Positions 38,064 through 47,461 of a DNA stretch of 56,763 bases are shown piece by piece. The first letter of the stretch is position 1. Each line of letters opens with the position of its first letter. This DNA is from Cytobacillus gottheilii. Lineage in GTDB: Bacteria; Bacillota; Bacilli; Bacillales; Cytobacillaceae. Under the pieces are notes generated by a model. It had not been told where the DNA came from and did not search any database. It worked only from the letters and a program-made list of their open reading frames with translations. Location of the stretch: positions 1,265,002 through 1,321,764 of the forward strand of contig NZ_LT800494.1 in assembly GCF_900166665.1 (NCBI RefSeq), given 5' to 3'. A program made the translations under genes and the position numbers.

Positions 38064-38516
38064 ATGATCAAACTGAATACTAGACTAAATGAAAAGGGAC
38101 TTACATTAATAGAACTGCTTGCAGTGATTGTCATTTTGGGCATTATTGCGGCTATAGCGGTTACGTCTATCATGAATGTCATTCAAAAAGCACGTGATCA
38201 GGCATTTGTGGGCAATGCCATTGCTTTAAAAGAGGCTGCTGACTTTTATATTCGCCATGAATTAACAAGCGGTGGGACACTCCAGGCTACTGTTTCTTAT
38301 AAGATGCTTGAAGAGCAGCGGTTTATTGATGCTTTTAAAGACCCGCACAGCGGCGAGCAGCTTGAGCCATCGGATGATACATATGTTGTGATAACAGGGG
38401 AATCAGCCACAGCCGTATGCTTAAAAGGAACAGAGAAAAACCTTTGCACGTACAAAGGTGCTGAAAATGCAATCCCTATCAGTGATTTAATCACAGCCAA
38501 TATAGTGCCGAATTAA
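38064..38516 (+). CDS. Second type IV pilin (prepilin)
   Basis: A 150-residue prepilin with leader MIKLNTRLNEKG cut before LTLIE. Its helix 'LLAVIVILGIIAAIAV' is nearly identical to that of pilA. The body differs from pilA and contains Cys119 and Cys128 near the C-terminus, a spacing suited to a small disulfide-bonded D-region loop. It could be a minor or alternative major pilin. It closes the pilus operon and is followed by a strong terminator before spoIIB. Confidence 0.85.
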   Translation: MIKLNTRLNEKGLTLIELLAVIVILGIIAAIAVTSIMNVIQKARDQAFVGNAIALKEAADFYIRHELTSGGTLQATVSYKMLEEQRFIDAFKDPHSGEQLEPSDDTYVVITGESATAVCLKGTEKNLCTYKGAENAIPISDLITANIVPN

Positions 38517-38550
38517 ATGTCATTTTAAAAAATTTGACGAAACTCTCCCA

Positions 38551-38586
38551 TAACAAGACGACAAAAGTCTTGTTATTTTTTTTTGC
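38551..38586 (+). terminator. Terminator closing the pilus operon
   Basis: ATAACAAGAC pairs perfectly with GTCTTGTTAT around a short GACAAAA-type loop, followed by a long T run (to about 38585). It lies inside the apparent 5' extension of the spoIIB frame, which supports the downstream GTG as the real spoIIB start. Confidence 0.88.
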
Positions 38587-38638
38587 TGTTGTGTTAGGAT
38601 GTAACCATTCAAAAATCGACAGGATGGGAGGACAAGCA

Positions 38639-39691
38639 GTGGATCATCAAAGAGAAAAAAGGACGATTACCATTAAAATAAATGGAGAAGACCGGCCATT
38701 CCAAGTGAACAAAACAGATAACTCCGAGAATAAAGAAGAAAAAAAGGAGCCAATGGAGAGTTTTGCCAGCTTCCAGACAGCAGCTGCTCAGGAGGCGGAA
38801 ACGGAAGACCAATTTGATTGGATTCTTCCAGAGGAGGAGCCAGAAGAAGAGGTGAAGGAATTTAACATTGCTTCTGCTCCTGAAAAAAAGAAAAACACGA
38901 ACGGATTTAAGGTTTTTAATGCTGGACTAATAAAGAAAGGAAAAAAGAGTTTTGTGCCAACGTTCTTTTTTGCTGTCTTTTTCGCAGTGCTGCTTGGGAC
39001 AAGCTTTGGTTTCATTTTATTAAAGCTCGTGATCGCTGAACCAGATGCAACTGCTTCTCCAGCTGCAACGAATGGTGGACAAAGTGCTGAACAGCCCGAA
39101 CAGCCTGCAGGAACCATTCAGTATGAAGCAGGATCCTTAAACACATTTATCGTGCAAGGAGGAGTCTTTACAACAGAGGAAGCGGTGAAGCAGGAGCAGC
39201 AAAAGAGTTTGGATAAAGGTGTGCCGGCTTCTTATATTCAAGGTGAGGAGAATTTCCCTCTGTTCCTCGCCATATCCGATGATTTGACAAAAGCAAAGGA
39301 TGCAGGAGCTAAACTGAAGGAACAGGGCTTTCAAGTATTTGCGAAAGAAATCACTTTTGGCGGAAATACCCTACAAGGTTTGACAGAAGATGAGAAGCTT
39401 CTTCTTGAGCATATTCCCAATCTGTTTAAAAGCTTGACAGCTAGTGCATCAGCTGCATACAGCGGGATTGAAATTCCTGCAGATACTGCTGAGAATACAG
39501 CAGCAGCAGGGGAAATCCTGTCTTCGATCTCTGATGAAAATATAAAGCAAGAGAAGCTGATCCTTTTAAAACAGGAGCTTAATTCAGCTCTTAGCCAATT
39601 TGAGGCATACGCAAGCAATCCTGATGCTGCTGCTTCAAATAAACTGCAAGGTCATCTGCTGGCTTTTTTAGCCGCATATGATGCTTTATAA
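38639..39691 (+). CDS. spoIIB: Stage II sporulation protein SpoIIB (SPOR domain)
   Basis: Septal-peptidoglycan-binding protein that helps engulfment after polar division. A cytosolic N-terminus with 'TITIKINGEDRPFQV' matches the SpoIIB family. A single membrane helix lies at about 106-131, and a SPOR domain at about 160-240 ('NTFIVQGGVFTTEEAVKQ'). The GTG at 38639 is preferred: GGGAGG lies 6 bases upstream, and the longer frame from 38534 would begin inside the pilus terminator. It has 350 residues. Its position before maf is the same as in B. subtilis. Confidence 0.9.
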   Translation: MDHQREKRTITIKINGEDRPFQVNKTDNSENKEEKKEPMESFASFQTAAAQEAETEDQFDWILPEEEPEEEVKEFNIASAPEKKKNTNGFKVFNAGLIKKGKKSFVPTFFFAVFFAVLLGTSFGFILLKLVIAEPDATASPAATNGGQSAEQPEQPAGTIQYEAGSLNTFIVQGGVFTTEEAVKQEQQKSLDKGVPASYIQGEENFPLFLAISDDLTKAKDAGAKLKEQGFQVFAKEITFGGNTLQGLTEDEKLLLEHIPNLFKSLTASASAAYSGIEIPADTAENTAAAGEILSSISDENIKQEKLILLKQELNSALSQFEAYASNPDAAASNKLQGHLLAFLAAYDAL

Positions 39692-39730
39692 AACTATATC
39701 AGGGAAAAATTTTCCCGGGAAATTTTTTTC

Positions 39731-39768
39731 GAGTCTGTTCGATTGTATGCGACAGGCTCTTTTTTTAT
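39731..39768 (+). terminator. Terminator after spoIIB
   Basis: GAGTCTGT (39731-39738) pairs with ACAGGCTC (39752-39759), one G-U pair, followed by seven T. Confidence 0.8.
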
Positions 39769-39894
39769 GCTATGTGATGAAAATTATAAAGATTTTCAGC
39801 AAAAACTCTATTAAAAATTGTTAGCTTCTGCAAAGTTTGGTACGATTAGAATGTATCTCCATTCTGGTACAATAACATAAGGTCAGGTGATTAC

Positions 39895-40467
39895 ATGCAA
39901 ACCCTCATTTTAGCCTCTTCTTCTCCACGTCGAAAAGAACTACTTGAAATTCTTCAACTACCATTTGAAATCAAAAGCAGTGATGTTGATGAAAGCTTTG
40001 AGCCGGGCACAGAACCTGCCGAGGTTGTCATGGAACTTGCCAAGCGTAAAGCAGATGCCGTTTTCCAGGGAAATAAAGAATCGTATGTGATCGGAGCGGA
40101 TACAGTGGTCGTGTTAGGTGATGACATTTTAGGGAAACCCCGCGACGAAAAGGATGCCTTTCAAATGCTTCGTTCTCTCTCAGGGAAGCAGCATTCTGTT
40201 TTTACCGGTGTTTCGATTGTTTCTTCTCAAGAAACAACGACATTTTTCACAGAAACAAAAGTTACGTTCTGGGAGTTAGCGGATGATGAAATAAATGCCT
40301 ACTTACAAACGGGTGAACCGTTTGATAAGGCAGGAGCATATGGAATTCAAGGTTTTGGTTCCATGCTTGTGAAGGAAATACACGGTGATTATTTTGCCGT
40401 TGTAGGTCTTCCTGTTTCACAAACGGTTCGCAAGTTAAAACAAGCTGGCTTTAAGCTCCCAATGTAA
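39895..40467 (+). CDS. maf: Maf family nucleotide pyrophosphatase
   Basis: Hydrolyses dTTP/UTP and modified nucleotides to monophosphates. Overproduction in B. subtilis blocks septation. The N-terminal 'LILASSSPRRKELLEIL' is the family signature, with 'VIGADTVV' and 'EPFDKAGAYGIQGFGSM' completing the active site. It has 190 residues, typical. It starts a new unit 45 bases before radC. Confidence 0.95.
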   Translation: MQTLILASSSPRRKELLEILQLPFEIKSSDVDESFEPGTEPAEVVMELAKRKADAVFQGNKESYVIGADTVVVLGDDILGKPRDEKDAFQMLRSLSGKQHSVFTGVSIVSSQETTTFFTETKVTFWELADDEINAYLQTGEPFDKAGAYGIQGFGSMLVKEIHGDYFAVVGLPVSQTVRKLKQAGFKLPM

Positions 40468-40511
40468 ACTGCAGCTATTCCATAACTCCTGCCAAAAAAG
40501 GGAGGAATAAG

Positions 40512-41201
40512 ATGGACTCTGAATCCTTATTAATAAAGGATTTCCCCGAAAGTGAGAGGCCAAGGGAACGGTTTGTTCAAAAAGGGCCAGAAAGCCTTTC
40601 TACTCATGAGCTAATCGCCATTTTATTAAGAACAGGTACAAAAGATGAATCCGTTCTGCAATTATCAAATCGGCTGATCAAACATTTTGAAGGCTTGCGC
40701 TTATTAAAGGATGCTACGCTAGACGAAATTACGTCGATTAAAGGCATTGGAACTGCCAAGGCCATTCAAGTCTTAGCAGCAGTGGAAATTGGCAGGCGTA
40801 TTTCTAATCTCACTTATGAGGAACGCTACAGTATCCGCTCTCCTGAGGATGGAGCAAATTATGTGATGCATGATATGCGTTTTTTATCACAGGAGCATTT
40901 TGTATGCTTATATTTGAATACGAAAAATCAGGTGCTGAGTAAACAGACCGTTTTTATCGGAAGCTTAAATGCTTCGATTGTTCATCCGCGCGAGGTGTTC
41001 AAAGAAGCCTTAAAACGTTCTGCCGCTTCTGTGATTTGTGTTCACAATCATCCTTCAGGCGATCCTACTCCTAGCAGAGAAGATATCGAAGTCACAAAGC
41101 GTTTAGGTGAGTGCGGAAAAATAATTGGCATTGAAGTGCTTGATCATCTTATTATCGGGGAAAATAAATTTGTCAGCTTAAAGGAAAAAGGGTATTTATA
41201 G
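40512..41201 (+). CDS. radC: RadC family JAB1/MPN-domain protein
   Basis: DUF2466/RadC protein of 229 residues. An N-terminal helix-hairpin-helix region ('ITSIKGIGTAKAIQVLAAVEIGRR') precedes a JAMM metalloprotease-like domain with 'HNHPSGDPTPSREDIEVT'. Despite the name, a DNA repair function has not held up; the activity is unknown. GGGAGG before ATG 40512 supports the start. Position between maf and mreB is conserved in Bacillus. Confidence 0.95.
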   Translation: MDSESLLIKDFPESERPRERFVQKGPESLSTHELIAILLRTGTKDESVLQLSNRLIKHFEGLRLLKDATLDEITSIKGIGTAKAIQVLAAVEIGRRISNLTYEERYSIRSPEDGANYVMHDMRFLSQEHFVCLYLNTKNQVLSKQTVFIGSLNASIVHPREVFKEALKRSAASVICVHNHPSGDPTPSREDIEVTKRLGECGKIIGIEVLDHLIIGENKFVSLKEKGYL

Positions 41202-41295
41202 CACTAGGTTTTTATTTGACGTTGGGCTATAATATTGTTTATGATTTTTTAGATGCACAGTAATAAAATGATATAATGAGGGATATGAACTTTAA

Positions 41296-42369
<1,074 letters not shown>

Positions 42370-42470
42370 TTAAGGAAAATGTATTGGCATCATTCTATAA
42401 GAGAGCTGATGCCTTTCTTCCTTTCCATATGCTAAGCGAATAAGCGAAAAAATAAATCGAGGTGTTCAAA

Positions 42471-43370
42471 ATGCCACAGTTTTTTTTGAATAAGCGCCTG
42501 ATTATTTTGCTTGTCAGCATTATTGTACTTGTGGCTTTAATTGGTTTTTCCTTGCGTGAACGCGAAAAGGTAACGTGGCCGGAGCAATTCCTTAAAGATA
42601 TGACAGGATTTGTGCAAAATGCTCTTTCAGGCCCAACAAATTATATTGCCGGCTTTATAGAAAATGTGCAGGACTTGCAAAATACATACAGTGAAAATCA
42701 AGAGCTTAAGCCAAGGCTTGACCAGCTAGCCAGTCTTGAAGCGGAAGTGCAGCGGCTGAAAAAAGACAATGCAGAACTGCGTGAAATTGTCGGAAAAGAA
42801 GATTCACTCAGTCAATATGAACCAATACAGGCGACTGTTATTGGACGAAACCCTGACCGTTATCATGAGAATCTGATTATTAACAAAGGGGAAAACGACG
42901 GCATTCAGGCAGATATGGCTGTAATTACTGCAAATGGTTTAATTGGAAAAGTAAAAAATGCGCAAAGCTTTACGTCAACTGTACAGCTCTTAAGTTCTAT
43001 GGATCCAACAAATCGTATTTCAGCAGCAATTCAGGCTGAGGATGATAAGAAGATTTTTGGTTTGATTGAAGGCTATGATAAAGACAAGAAGCTGTTAATG
43101 ATGACAAAAATCCCTTATGATGCCGAAGTGAAGGAAGGTCAAAATGTAATTAGCTCCGGACTTGGCGGTGTCTTTCCTGAAGGGCTGATTATTGGGAAAG
43201 TGCTTGAGGTTGAAAATGCCGAATACGGATTGACGCAAACAGCTTATCTGGAAACGGGCGCAGACTTGTATGATATCAATCATGTCATGGTTGCTAAAAT
43301 TACAAGCATGTCAGCAGAGCTTCAAGAAGAATTACAAAGTGCGATAGAGGAAGAGGAGGAAGAGGAGTGA
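42471..43370 (+). CDS. mreC: Rod-shape determining protein MreC
   Basis: Bitopic scaffold of the elongasome that activates PBP2/RodA. An N-terminal membrane helix (about 8-26) is followed by a coiled coil (about 60-100) and a double beta-barrel domain. The C-terminus is acidic (EEEEEE). ATG 42471 lies after GAGGTG; a GTG at 42462 would start within that site. It has 299 residues. Its TGA overlaps the mreD GTG (GTGA). Confidence 0.95.
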   Translation: MPQFFLNKRLIILLVSIIVLVALIGFSLREREKVTWPEQFLKDMTGFVQNALSGPTNYIAGFIENVQDLQNTYSENQELKPRLDQLASLEAEVQRLKKDNAELREIVGKEDSLSQYEPIQATVIGRNPDRYHENLIINKGENDGIQADMAVITANGLIGKVKNAQSFTSTVQLLSSMDPTNRISAAIQAEDDKKIFGLIEGYDKDKKLLMMTKIPYDAEVKEGQNVISSGLGGVFPEGLIIGKVLEVENAEYGLTQTAYLETGADLYDINHVMVAKITSMSAELQEELQSAIEEEEEEE

Positions 43371-43882
43371 GAAAATATCTTCTTCCATTCTTGTTTCTTT
43401 TTCTGTTTGTTTTTGAAAGTATTTTTGTGCAATACTTGCCGACTGAAATGTTTGGCGGCGATAGAATTACAGTGCCGCGCTTCTTAATCATCAGCATTCT
43501 GTTTTTAACAGTATTCAGCGAGCGTAAATATGGCATCATTTATGGTATTATTTTTGGTTTGCTATTTGATATTGTTTATACCGGAGTTATAGGCATCTAT
43601 TTGTTTTCATTTCCAATCCTGGCCTATTTAATGTCCAAGCTCATGCGCATTCTGCAGAGTAACATCGTCATGGTCAGCTTGGCTTCATTAGTGATGATTG
43701 TCTTGCTTGAAATAAGTGTATATGAAATAAACGTAGTGATTAATCAGACGGAGTTGAACTTTGCGGATTTTGCTTCACTAAGGCTTCTGCCAACAGTGGT
43801 GCTTAACTCTGCCTTTATCATCATTGCTGGGTATCCGTTAAAGCGGCATTTTGAAAAATTTATTGCAAGTTTGTCGGATTAA
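43367..43882 (+). CDS. mreD: Rod-shape determining protein MreD
   Basis: Integral membrane partner of MreC, 171 residues, with about five or six hydrophobic segments and the usual 'FGLLFDIVYTGVIGIYLF' motif. The start is GTG, overlapping the mreC stop by four bases, so translation is coupled. Confidence 0.94.
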   Translation: MRKYLLPFLFLFLFVFESIFVQYLPTEMFGGDRITVPRFLIISILFLTVFSERKYGIIYGIIFGLLFDIVYTGVIGIYLFSFPILAYLMSKLMRILQSNIVMVSLASLVMIVLLEISVYEINVVINQTELNFADFASLRLLPTVVLNSAFIIIAGYPLKRHFEKFIASLSD

Positions 43883-44169
43883 AACAACTATTACAAGCAG
43901 TACATGATACAGAATTATGCATTTTAGGTTCTTTAGGCTGGTTAAAAAAATATCTCATCAGCCTAAGGAATCGTCCAATTGGATAAAGGATTTTCTGAGC
44001 TTTCTGTCGAATATATTTTCACATGGAGAAAATCTGTGAGCTTTTTACATGAGGTAGTAGATTCATATAGAAACAAAAAAGGAAGAAATAGAACATCATA
44101 ACTGGTTCCCTATTCCTTCTGAATATATGATTTTTATGCGGAGAGCTTTTTTGAGGTGAACAACTTGAA

Positions 44170-44847
44170 ATGAAAAAATACCAGAATGTAACGATAAAAG
44201 GAACTAAAGAAGGACTAACATTGCATCTTGATGACACATGTTCCTATAGTGATTTAAAAGAAGAGCTCGATCAGAAGCTTTCTGAAAGCAGCAAGTCTCA
44301 AAGCGATAAATTAATATCGGTTATGGTCCAAGTGGGAAATCGCTATTTAACAGCTGACCAAAAAGAAGAATTGAAAGAATTAATCCGTCAAAAGAAAAAT
44401 CTTGTTGTTGATACAATTAATTCAAATGTAGTAACAAAGCAAGAAGCTGAAGCTGAACGAATTGCACATGAAGTGGTTTCCATTGCGAGAATTGTAAGGT
44501 CAGGACAAGTGCTAGAAGTGGCAGGAGACCTCCTGCTCATTGGCGATGTGAATCCTGGCGGGACCGTGAAAGCCGGAGGGAATATTTACATATTAGGAGC
44601 TTTAAAAGGGATTGCACATGCTGGCTGCAGCGGAAATCGCGACGCAGTCATTGCTGCTTCTGTTATGAAACCTTCACAATTAAGAATTGATGAATGTTTA
44701 AATCGTGCACCCGACTCATATCCGGAAGAAGATGGCCGCGAAATGGAATGTGCTTATATAGATGAAAACAATCAAATTACGATTGATAGATTACAAGCTT
44801 TAATGAATATTCGACCAAATTTATCGAAATTGCAAGGGGGATTCTAG
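44170..44847 (+). CDS. minC: Septum site-determining protein MinC
   Basis: Inhibitor of FtsZ ring formation, delivered to the membrane by MinD. The N-terminal domain (about 1-100) acts on FtsZ; the C-terminal right-handed beta-helix (about 115-220) is recognised by '[21 protein letters not shown]'. It has 225 residues. It lies two bases before minD. The 287-base gap upstream has an 8-bp inverted repeat TTAGGCTG/CAGCCTAA (43933-43966) and no gene. Confidence 0.95.
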   Translation: MKKYQNVTIKGTKEGLTLHLDDTCSYSDLKEELDQKLSESSKSQSDKLISVMVQVGNRYLTADQKEELKELIRQKKNLVVDTINSNVVTKQEAEAERIAHEVVSIARIVRSGQVLEVAGDLLLIGDVNPGGTVKAGGNIYILGALKGIAHAGCSGNRDAVIAASVMKPSQLRIDECLNRAPDSYPEEDGREMECAYIDENNQITIDRLQALMNIRPNLSKLQGGF

Positions 44848-44848
44848 T

Positions 44849-45652
44849 GTGGGAGAAGCAATAGTCATTACATCCGGTAAGGGTGGTGTCGGAAAAACAA
44901 CGACATCAGCAAATGTTGGTACTGCCTTAGCCTTGCAGGGCAAGAAGGTATGCCTTGTTGATACGGATATCGGCCTCCGCAACCTGGATGTTGTAATGGG
45001 ACTCGAAAACCGCATTATATATGACCTTGTGGACGTCGTCGAAGGCAGATGCAAAATTCATCAGGCGCTAGTGAAAGATAAGCGTTTTGAGGACTTGCTT
45101 TATCTGCTTCCAGCAGCACAAACGAGTGATAAAAACGCTGTATCTCCAGAACAGATGAAAGTGTTAATTGATGAACTGAAACAAGATTATGATTATATCG
45201 TCATCGATTGTCCTGCGGGAATTGAGCAAGGCTACCGAAATGCTGTTGCCGGAGCGGATCATGCAATTGTCGTGACAACACCTGAGGTTAGTGCTGTAAG
45301 AGATGCAGACAGAATTATTGGCTTATTGGAAAAAGAAGAAGGAATCAGCGCTCCGAGACTTATTATCAATCGCATTCGCAATCATCTGATGAAAAATGGA
45401 GACATGCTTGATGTGGATGAAATTACTACACATTTGTCTATCGATTTGATTGGCATCGTTGCAGATGATGATGAGGTCATTAAAGCATCCAATCACGGTG
45501 AACCGATTGCCTTAAATCCGAATAGCAAGGCCTCTATTGCCTACCGCAATATCGCCCGCCGCATACTTGGTGAATCGGTACCTCTGCAATCACTTGAAGA
45601 AGAAAATGCGGGTATGTTTACAAAAATTAAAAAGTTTTTTGGCGTGAAATAA
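44849..45652 (+). CDS. minD: Septum site-determining ATPase MinD
   Basis: ParA-type membrane ATPase that positions MinC. The deviant Walker A is 'SGKGGVGKTT' (about residue 9), and the sequence follows B. subtilis MinD closely ('DTDIGLRNLDVVMGLENR'). The C-terminal amphipathic membrane-targeting helix is 'MFTKIKKFFGVK'. The start is GTG with GGGGG upstream. It has 267 residues. Confidence 0.97.
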   Translation: MGEAIVITSGKGGVGKTTTSANVGTALALQGKKVCLVDTDIGLRNLDVVMGLENRIIYDLVDVVEGRCKIHQALVKDKRFEDLLYLLPAAQTSDKNAVSPEQMKVLIDELKQDYDYIVIDCPAGIEQGYRNAVAGADHAIVVTTPEVSAVRDADRIIGLLEKEEGISAPRLIINRIRNHLMKNGDMLDVDEITTHLSIDLIGIVADDDEVIKASNHGEPIALNPNSKASIAYRNIARRILGESVPLQSLEEENAGMFTKIKKFFGVK

Positions 45653-45681
45653 GAAAGTGCCAGTTTGCAGACGTTAAATTC

Positions 45682-45711
45682 GAAAACCGGGGATTCCCGG
45701 TTTTTTTTTAT
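45682..45711 (+). terminator. Terminator after minCD
   Basis: AAAACCGGG pairs with CCCGGTTTT around a GATT-like loop, followed by a long T run. Confidence 0.9.
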
Positions 45712-45731
45712 ATGGATTGCTTCCATATCAG

Positions 45732-45760
45732 TCATACTCTATTTGGACAACTCATAAAAT
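45732..45760 (+). promoter_or_regulatory. Putative sigma-E promoter of spoIVF operon
   Basis: TCATACT (45732-45738) and CATAAAAT (45753-45760) match the sigma-E -35 and -10 elements closely, with a 14-base spacer. It lies about 35 bases before spoIVFA. The spoIVF operon is sigma-E-dependent in B. subtilis. Confidence 0.65.
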
Positions 45761-45794
45761 GGTAGAAATAAATACCATGATGGTGGTGGGATAT

Positions 45795-46580
45795 ATGAGT
45801 TCAAGAGCTGATGAGATACGGAAGAAGATGGCAAAGAAGAAACGAGAAATGCAAAGATCACCAAATAGAGGTCATAAACCTCTTATGTGGAATGAAGAGG
45901 AACAAGAAACCAGCTACGGTTACAGCACAATCCCGGATTATGATCATCCGCCTCTAAAGGATGATGGACATCCCCTTTTTAAAAAAGAGGCGATCATTTT
46001 TAAAATTCTATTTTCAGCGTGCCTATTTCTTGCTGTGGCAATTATGTTTCGCAGTGAAGCGCCTTCATTGTCGACTGTAAAAACATTTATCACTTCAACA
46101 ATGGAAAAGGATTTTCAGTTTGCGGCGGTCGCCGACTGGTATGAAGACCAATTTGGCAAACCACTTGCTTTATTGCCAGTCAAAGATGATGAAAAGGATG
46201 AAGAATCCGACCAGAATCTTAACAATTATGCTTTGCCTGCTTCTGCTAAAATTGTCGAAGATTTCGATGATAATGGTCAAAGAATGATTTTGGAAACAGA
46301 AAAAGGCGCAAGTGTGGAAGCCATGAGTGAAGGCTATGTGTCCTTTGCGGGATTGAAGGAGGATTTTGGCAATACTGTTGTGATTCAGCATCCAGACCGA
46401 AGCGAGTCGTGGTACGGCAATCTTGAAAGCATTGATGTAAAGCTGTCACAGTATATAAATAAAGGCACCTCTGTAGGAGCAGCTTCAGCGTCAGAAACTG
46501 GTGAAAAGGGATCTTTTTACCTGGCGATTAAAAAGGGGGATAATTTCATCGACCCTATTCAGGTGATTCCTTTTGATTAA
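45795..46580 (+). CDS. spoIVFA: Stage IV sporulation protein FA (regulator of SpoIVFB)
   Basis: Mother-cell membrane protein that holds the protease SpoIVFB inactive in the outer forespore membrane. A cytosolic N-terminus, one membrane helix (about 72-90) and an extracellular M23/LytM-like domain ('GYVSFAGLKEDFGNTVVIQH') are seen; the metal-binding His/Asp set is not complete, as expected of a non-catalytic member. ATG 45795 has GGTGGTGGG upstream and the family start MSSRADEIRKKMAKKK. It has 261 residues. Confidence 0.93.
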   Translation: MSSRADEIRKKMAKKKREMQRSPNRGHKPLMWNEEEQETSYGYSTIPDYDHPPLKDDGHPLFKKEAIIFKILFSACLFLAVAIMFRSEAPSLSTVKTFITSTMEKDFQFAAVADWYEDQFGKPLALLPVKDDEKDEESDQNLNNYALPASAKIVEDFDDNGQRMILETEKGASVEAMSEGYVSFAGLKEDFGNTVVIQHPDRSESWYGNLESIDVKLSQYINKGTSVGAASASETGEKGSFYLAIKKGDNFIDPIQVIPFD

Positions 46581-47439
46581 AATGCTGAGATTGGTAAAAT
46601 ATCTTTATATACATCCGCTCCTATGGCTTGTAATAGGACTGGCAATTGCTACTGGACACTTTAGAGAATTACTGCTGCTGCTTTTCATTATCACTGTCCA
46701 TGAATTTGGTCATGCAGCGGCAGCAGCTCATTTTAATTGGCGCATCAAAAGAATTGCATTGCTTCCATTCGGCGGAGTGGCTGAAATGGATGAGCACGGC
46801 AACCGACCGCTGCGTGAAGAACTTATGGTTGTTTTGGCAGGTCCGATTCAGCATGTTTGGCTGATCGGCGGAGCTGCCATATTACATAGCCTCACATGGA
46901 TGTCAGCAGACGTGTTTCAGCTGTTCGTTCAATATAACTTAATGATCCTGATATTTAACTTGCTGCCCATTTGGCCGCTTGACGGGGGAAAACTTATTTT
47001 TTTATTTTATTCAAGTAAGCTTCCCTTTCCAGCTGCCCATAAAAAGACACTCTATTTGTCGATCAGCAGTCTGTTTGTATTTATGATCTTCTTTTTGTTT
47101 ACTGGGCCTTTTAATTTAAATATATGGATTGTTGCTGCTTTTTTAGCCTTTTCACTATATTATGAATGGAAGCAAACGAGGTATATGTTTATGCGCTTTT
47201 TACTTCAGCGCTATTATGGGAAGCATACAGATATACGGACATTGAAGCCAATCATTGTGGACGAAAAGGATAAATTGATCGATGTGCTCGATCAGTTTCA
47301 GCGAGGCTGCAAGCATCCGATTGTCATTGAGCAGGATGGAGCTGAAAAAGGAACACTGGACGAAAATGAACTGCTTCATGCCTATTTTTCTGAAAAGCTC
47401 GTAACTGCTAAAATAGGAGATATTGTTTATTTGTATTAA
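46573..47439 (+). CDS. spoIVFB: Pro-sigma-K processing site-2 protease SpoIVFB
   Basis: Intramembrane zinc protease (M50) that cuts pro-sigma-K after engulfment. The metal site HExxH is 'VHEFGHAAAA' (about residue 43) and the second ligand lies in 'NLLPIWPLDGGK' (about residue 130). A C-terminal CBS domain ('DKLIDVLDQFQRGCKHPIVI') senses ATP. The TTG at 46573 gives an N-terminus of the same length as the B. subtilis protein and lies 6 bases after AGGTGA; ATG 46582 is the alternative. It overlaps spoIVFA by 8 bases. Confidence 0.94.
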   Translation: MIKMLRLVKYLYIHPLLWLVIGLAIATGHFRELLLLLFIITVHEFGHAAAAAHFNWRIKRIALLPFGGVAEMDEHGNRPLREELMVVLAGPIQHVWLIGGAAILHSLTWMSADVFQLFVQYNLMILIFNLLPIWPLDGGKLIFLFYSSKLPFPAAHKKTLYLSISSLFVFMIFFLFTGPFNLNIWIVAAFLAFSLYYEWKQTRYMFMRFLLQRYYGKHTDIRTLKPIIVDEKDKLIDVLDQFQRGCKHPIVIEQDGAEKGTLDENELLHAYFSEKLVTAKIGDIVYLY

Positions 47440-47461
47440 AGATAAAGCGAGGAACTTAGAG

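Noticed and set aside
30281..38516. Reading the cluster as the competence comG operon
   Set aside because: PilT, PilM, PilN, PilO and the PilB MshEN and zinc parts are not found in comG, which has short pseudopilins comGC-GG instead.
38534..38638. 5' extension of spoIIB
   Set aside because: The frame is open, but it runs through a strong terminator hairpin and lacks a ribosome binding site; GTG 38639 has both spacing and homology.
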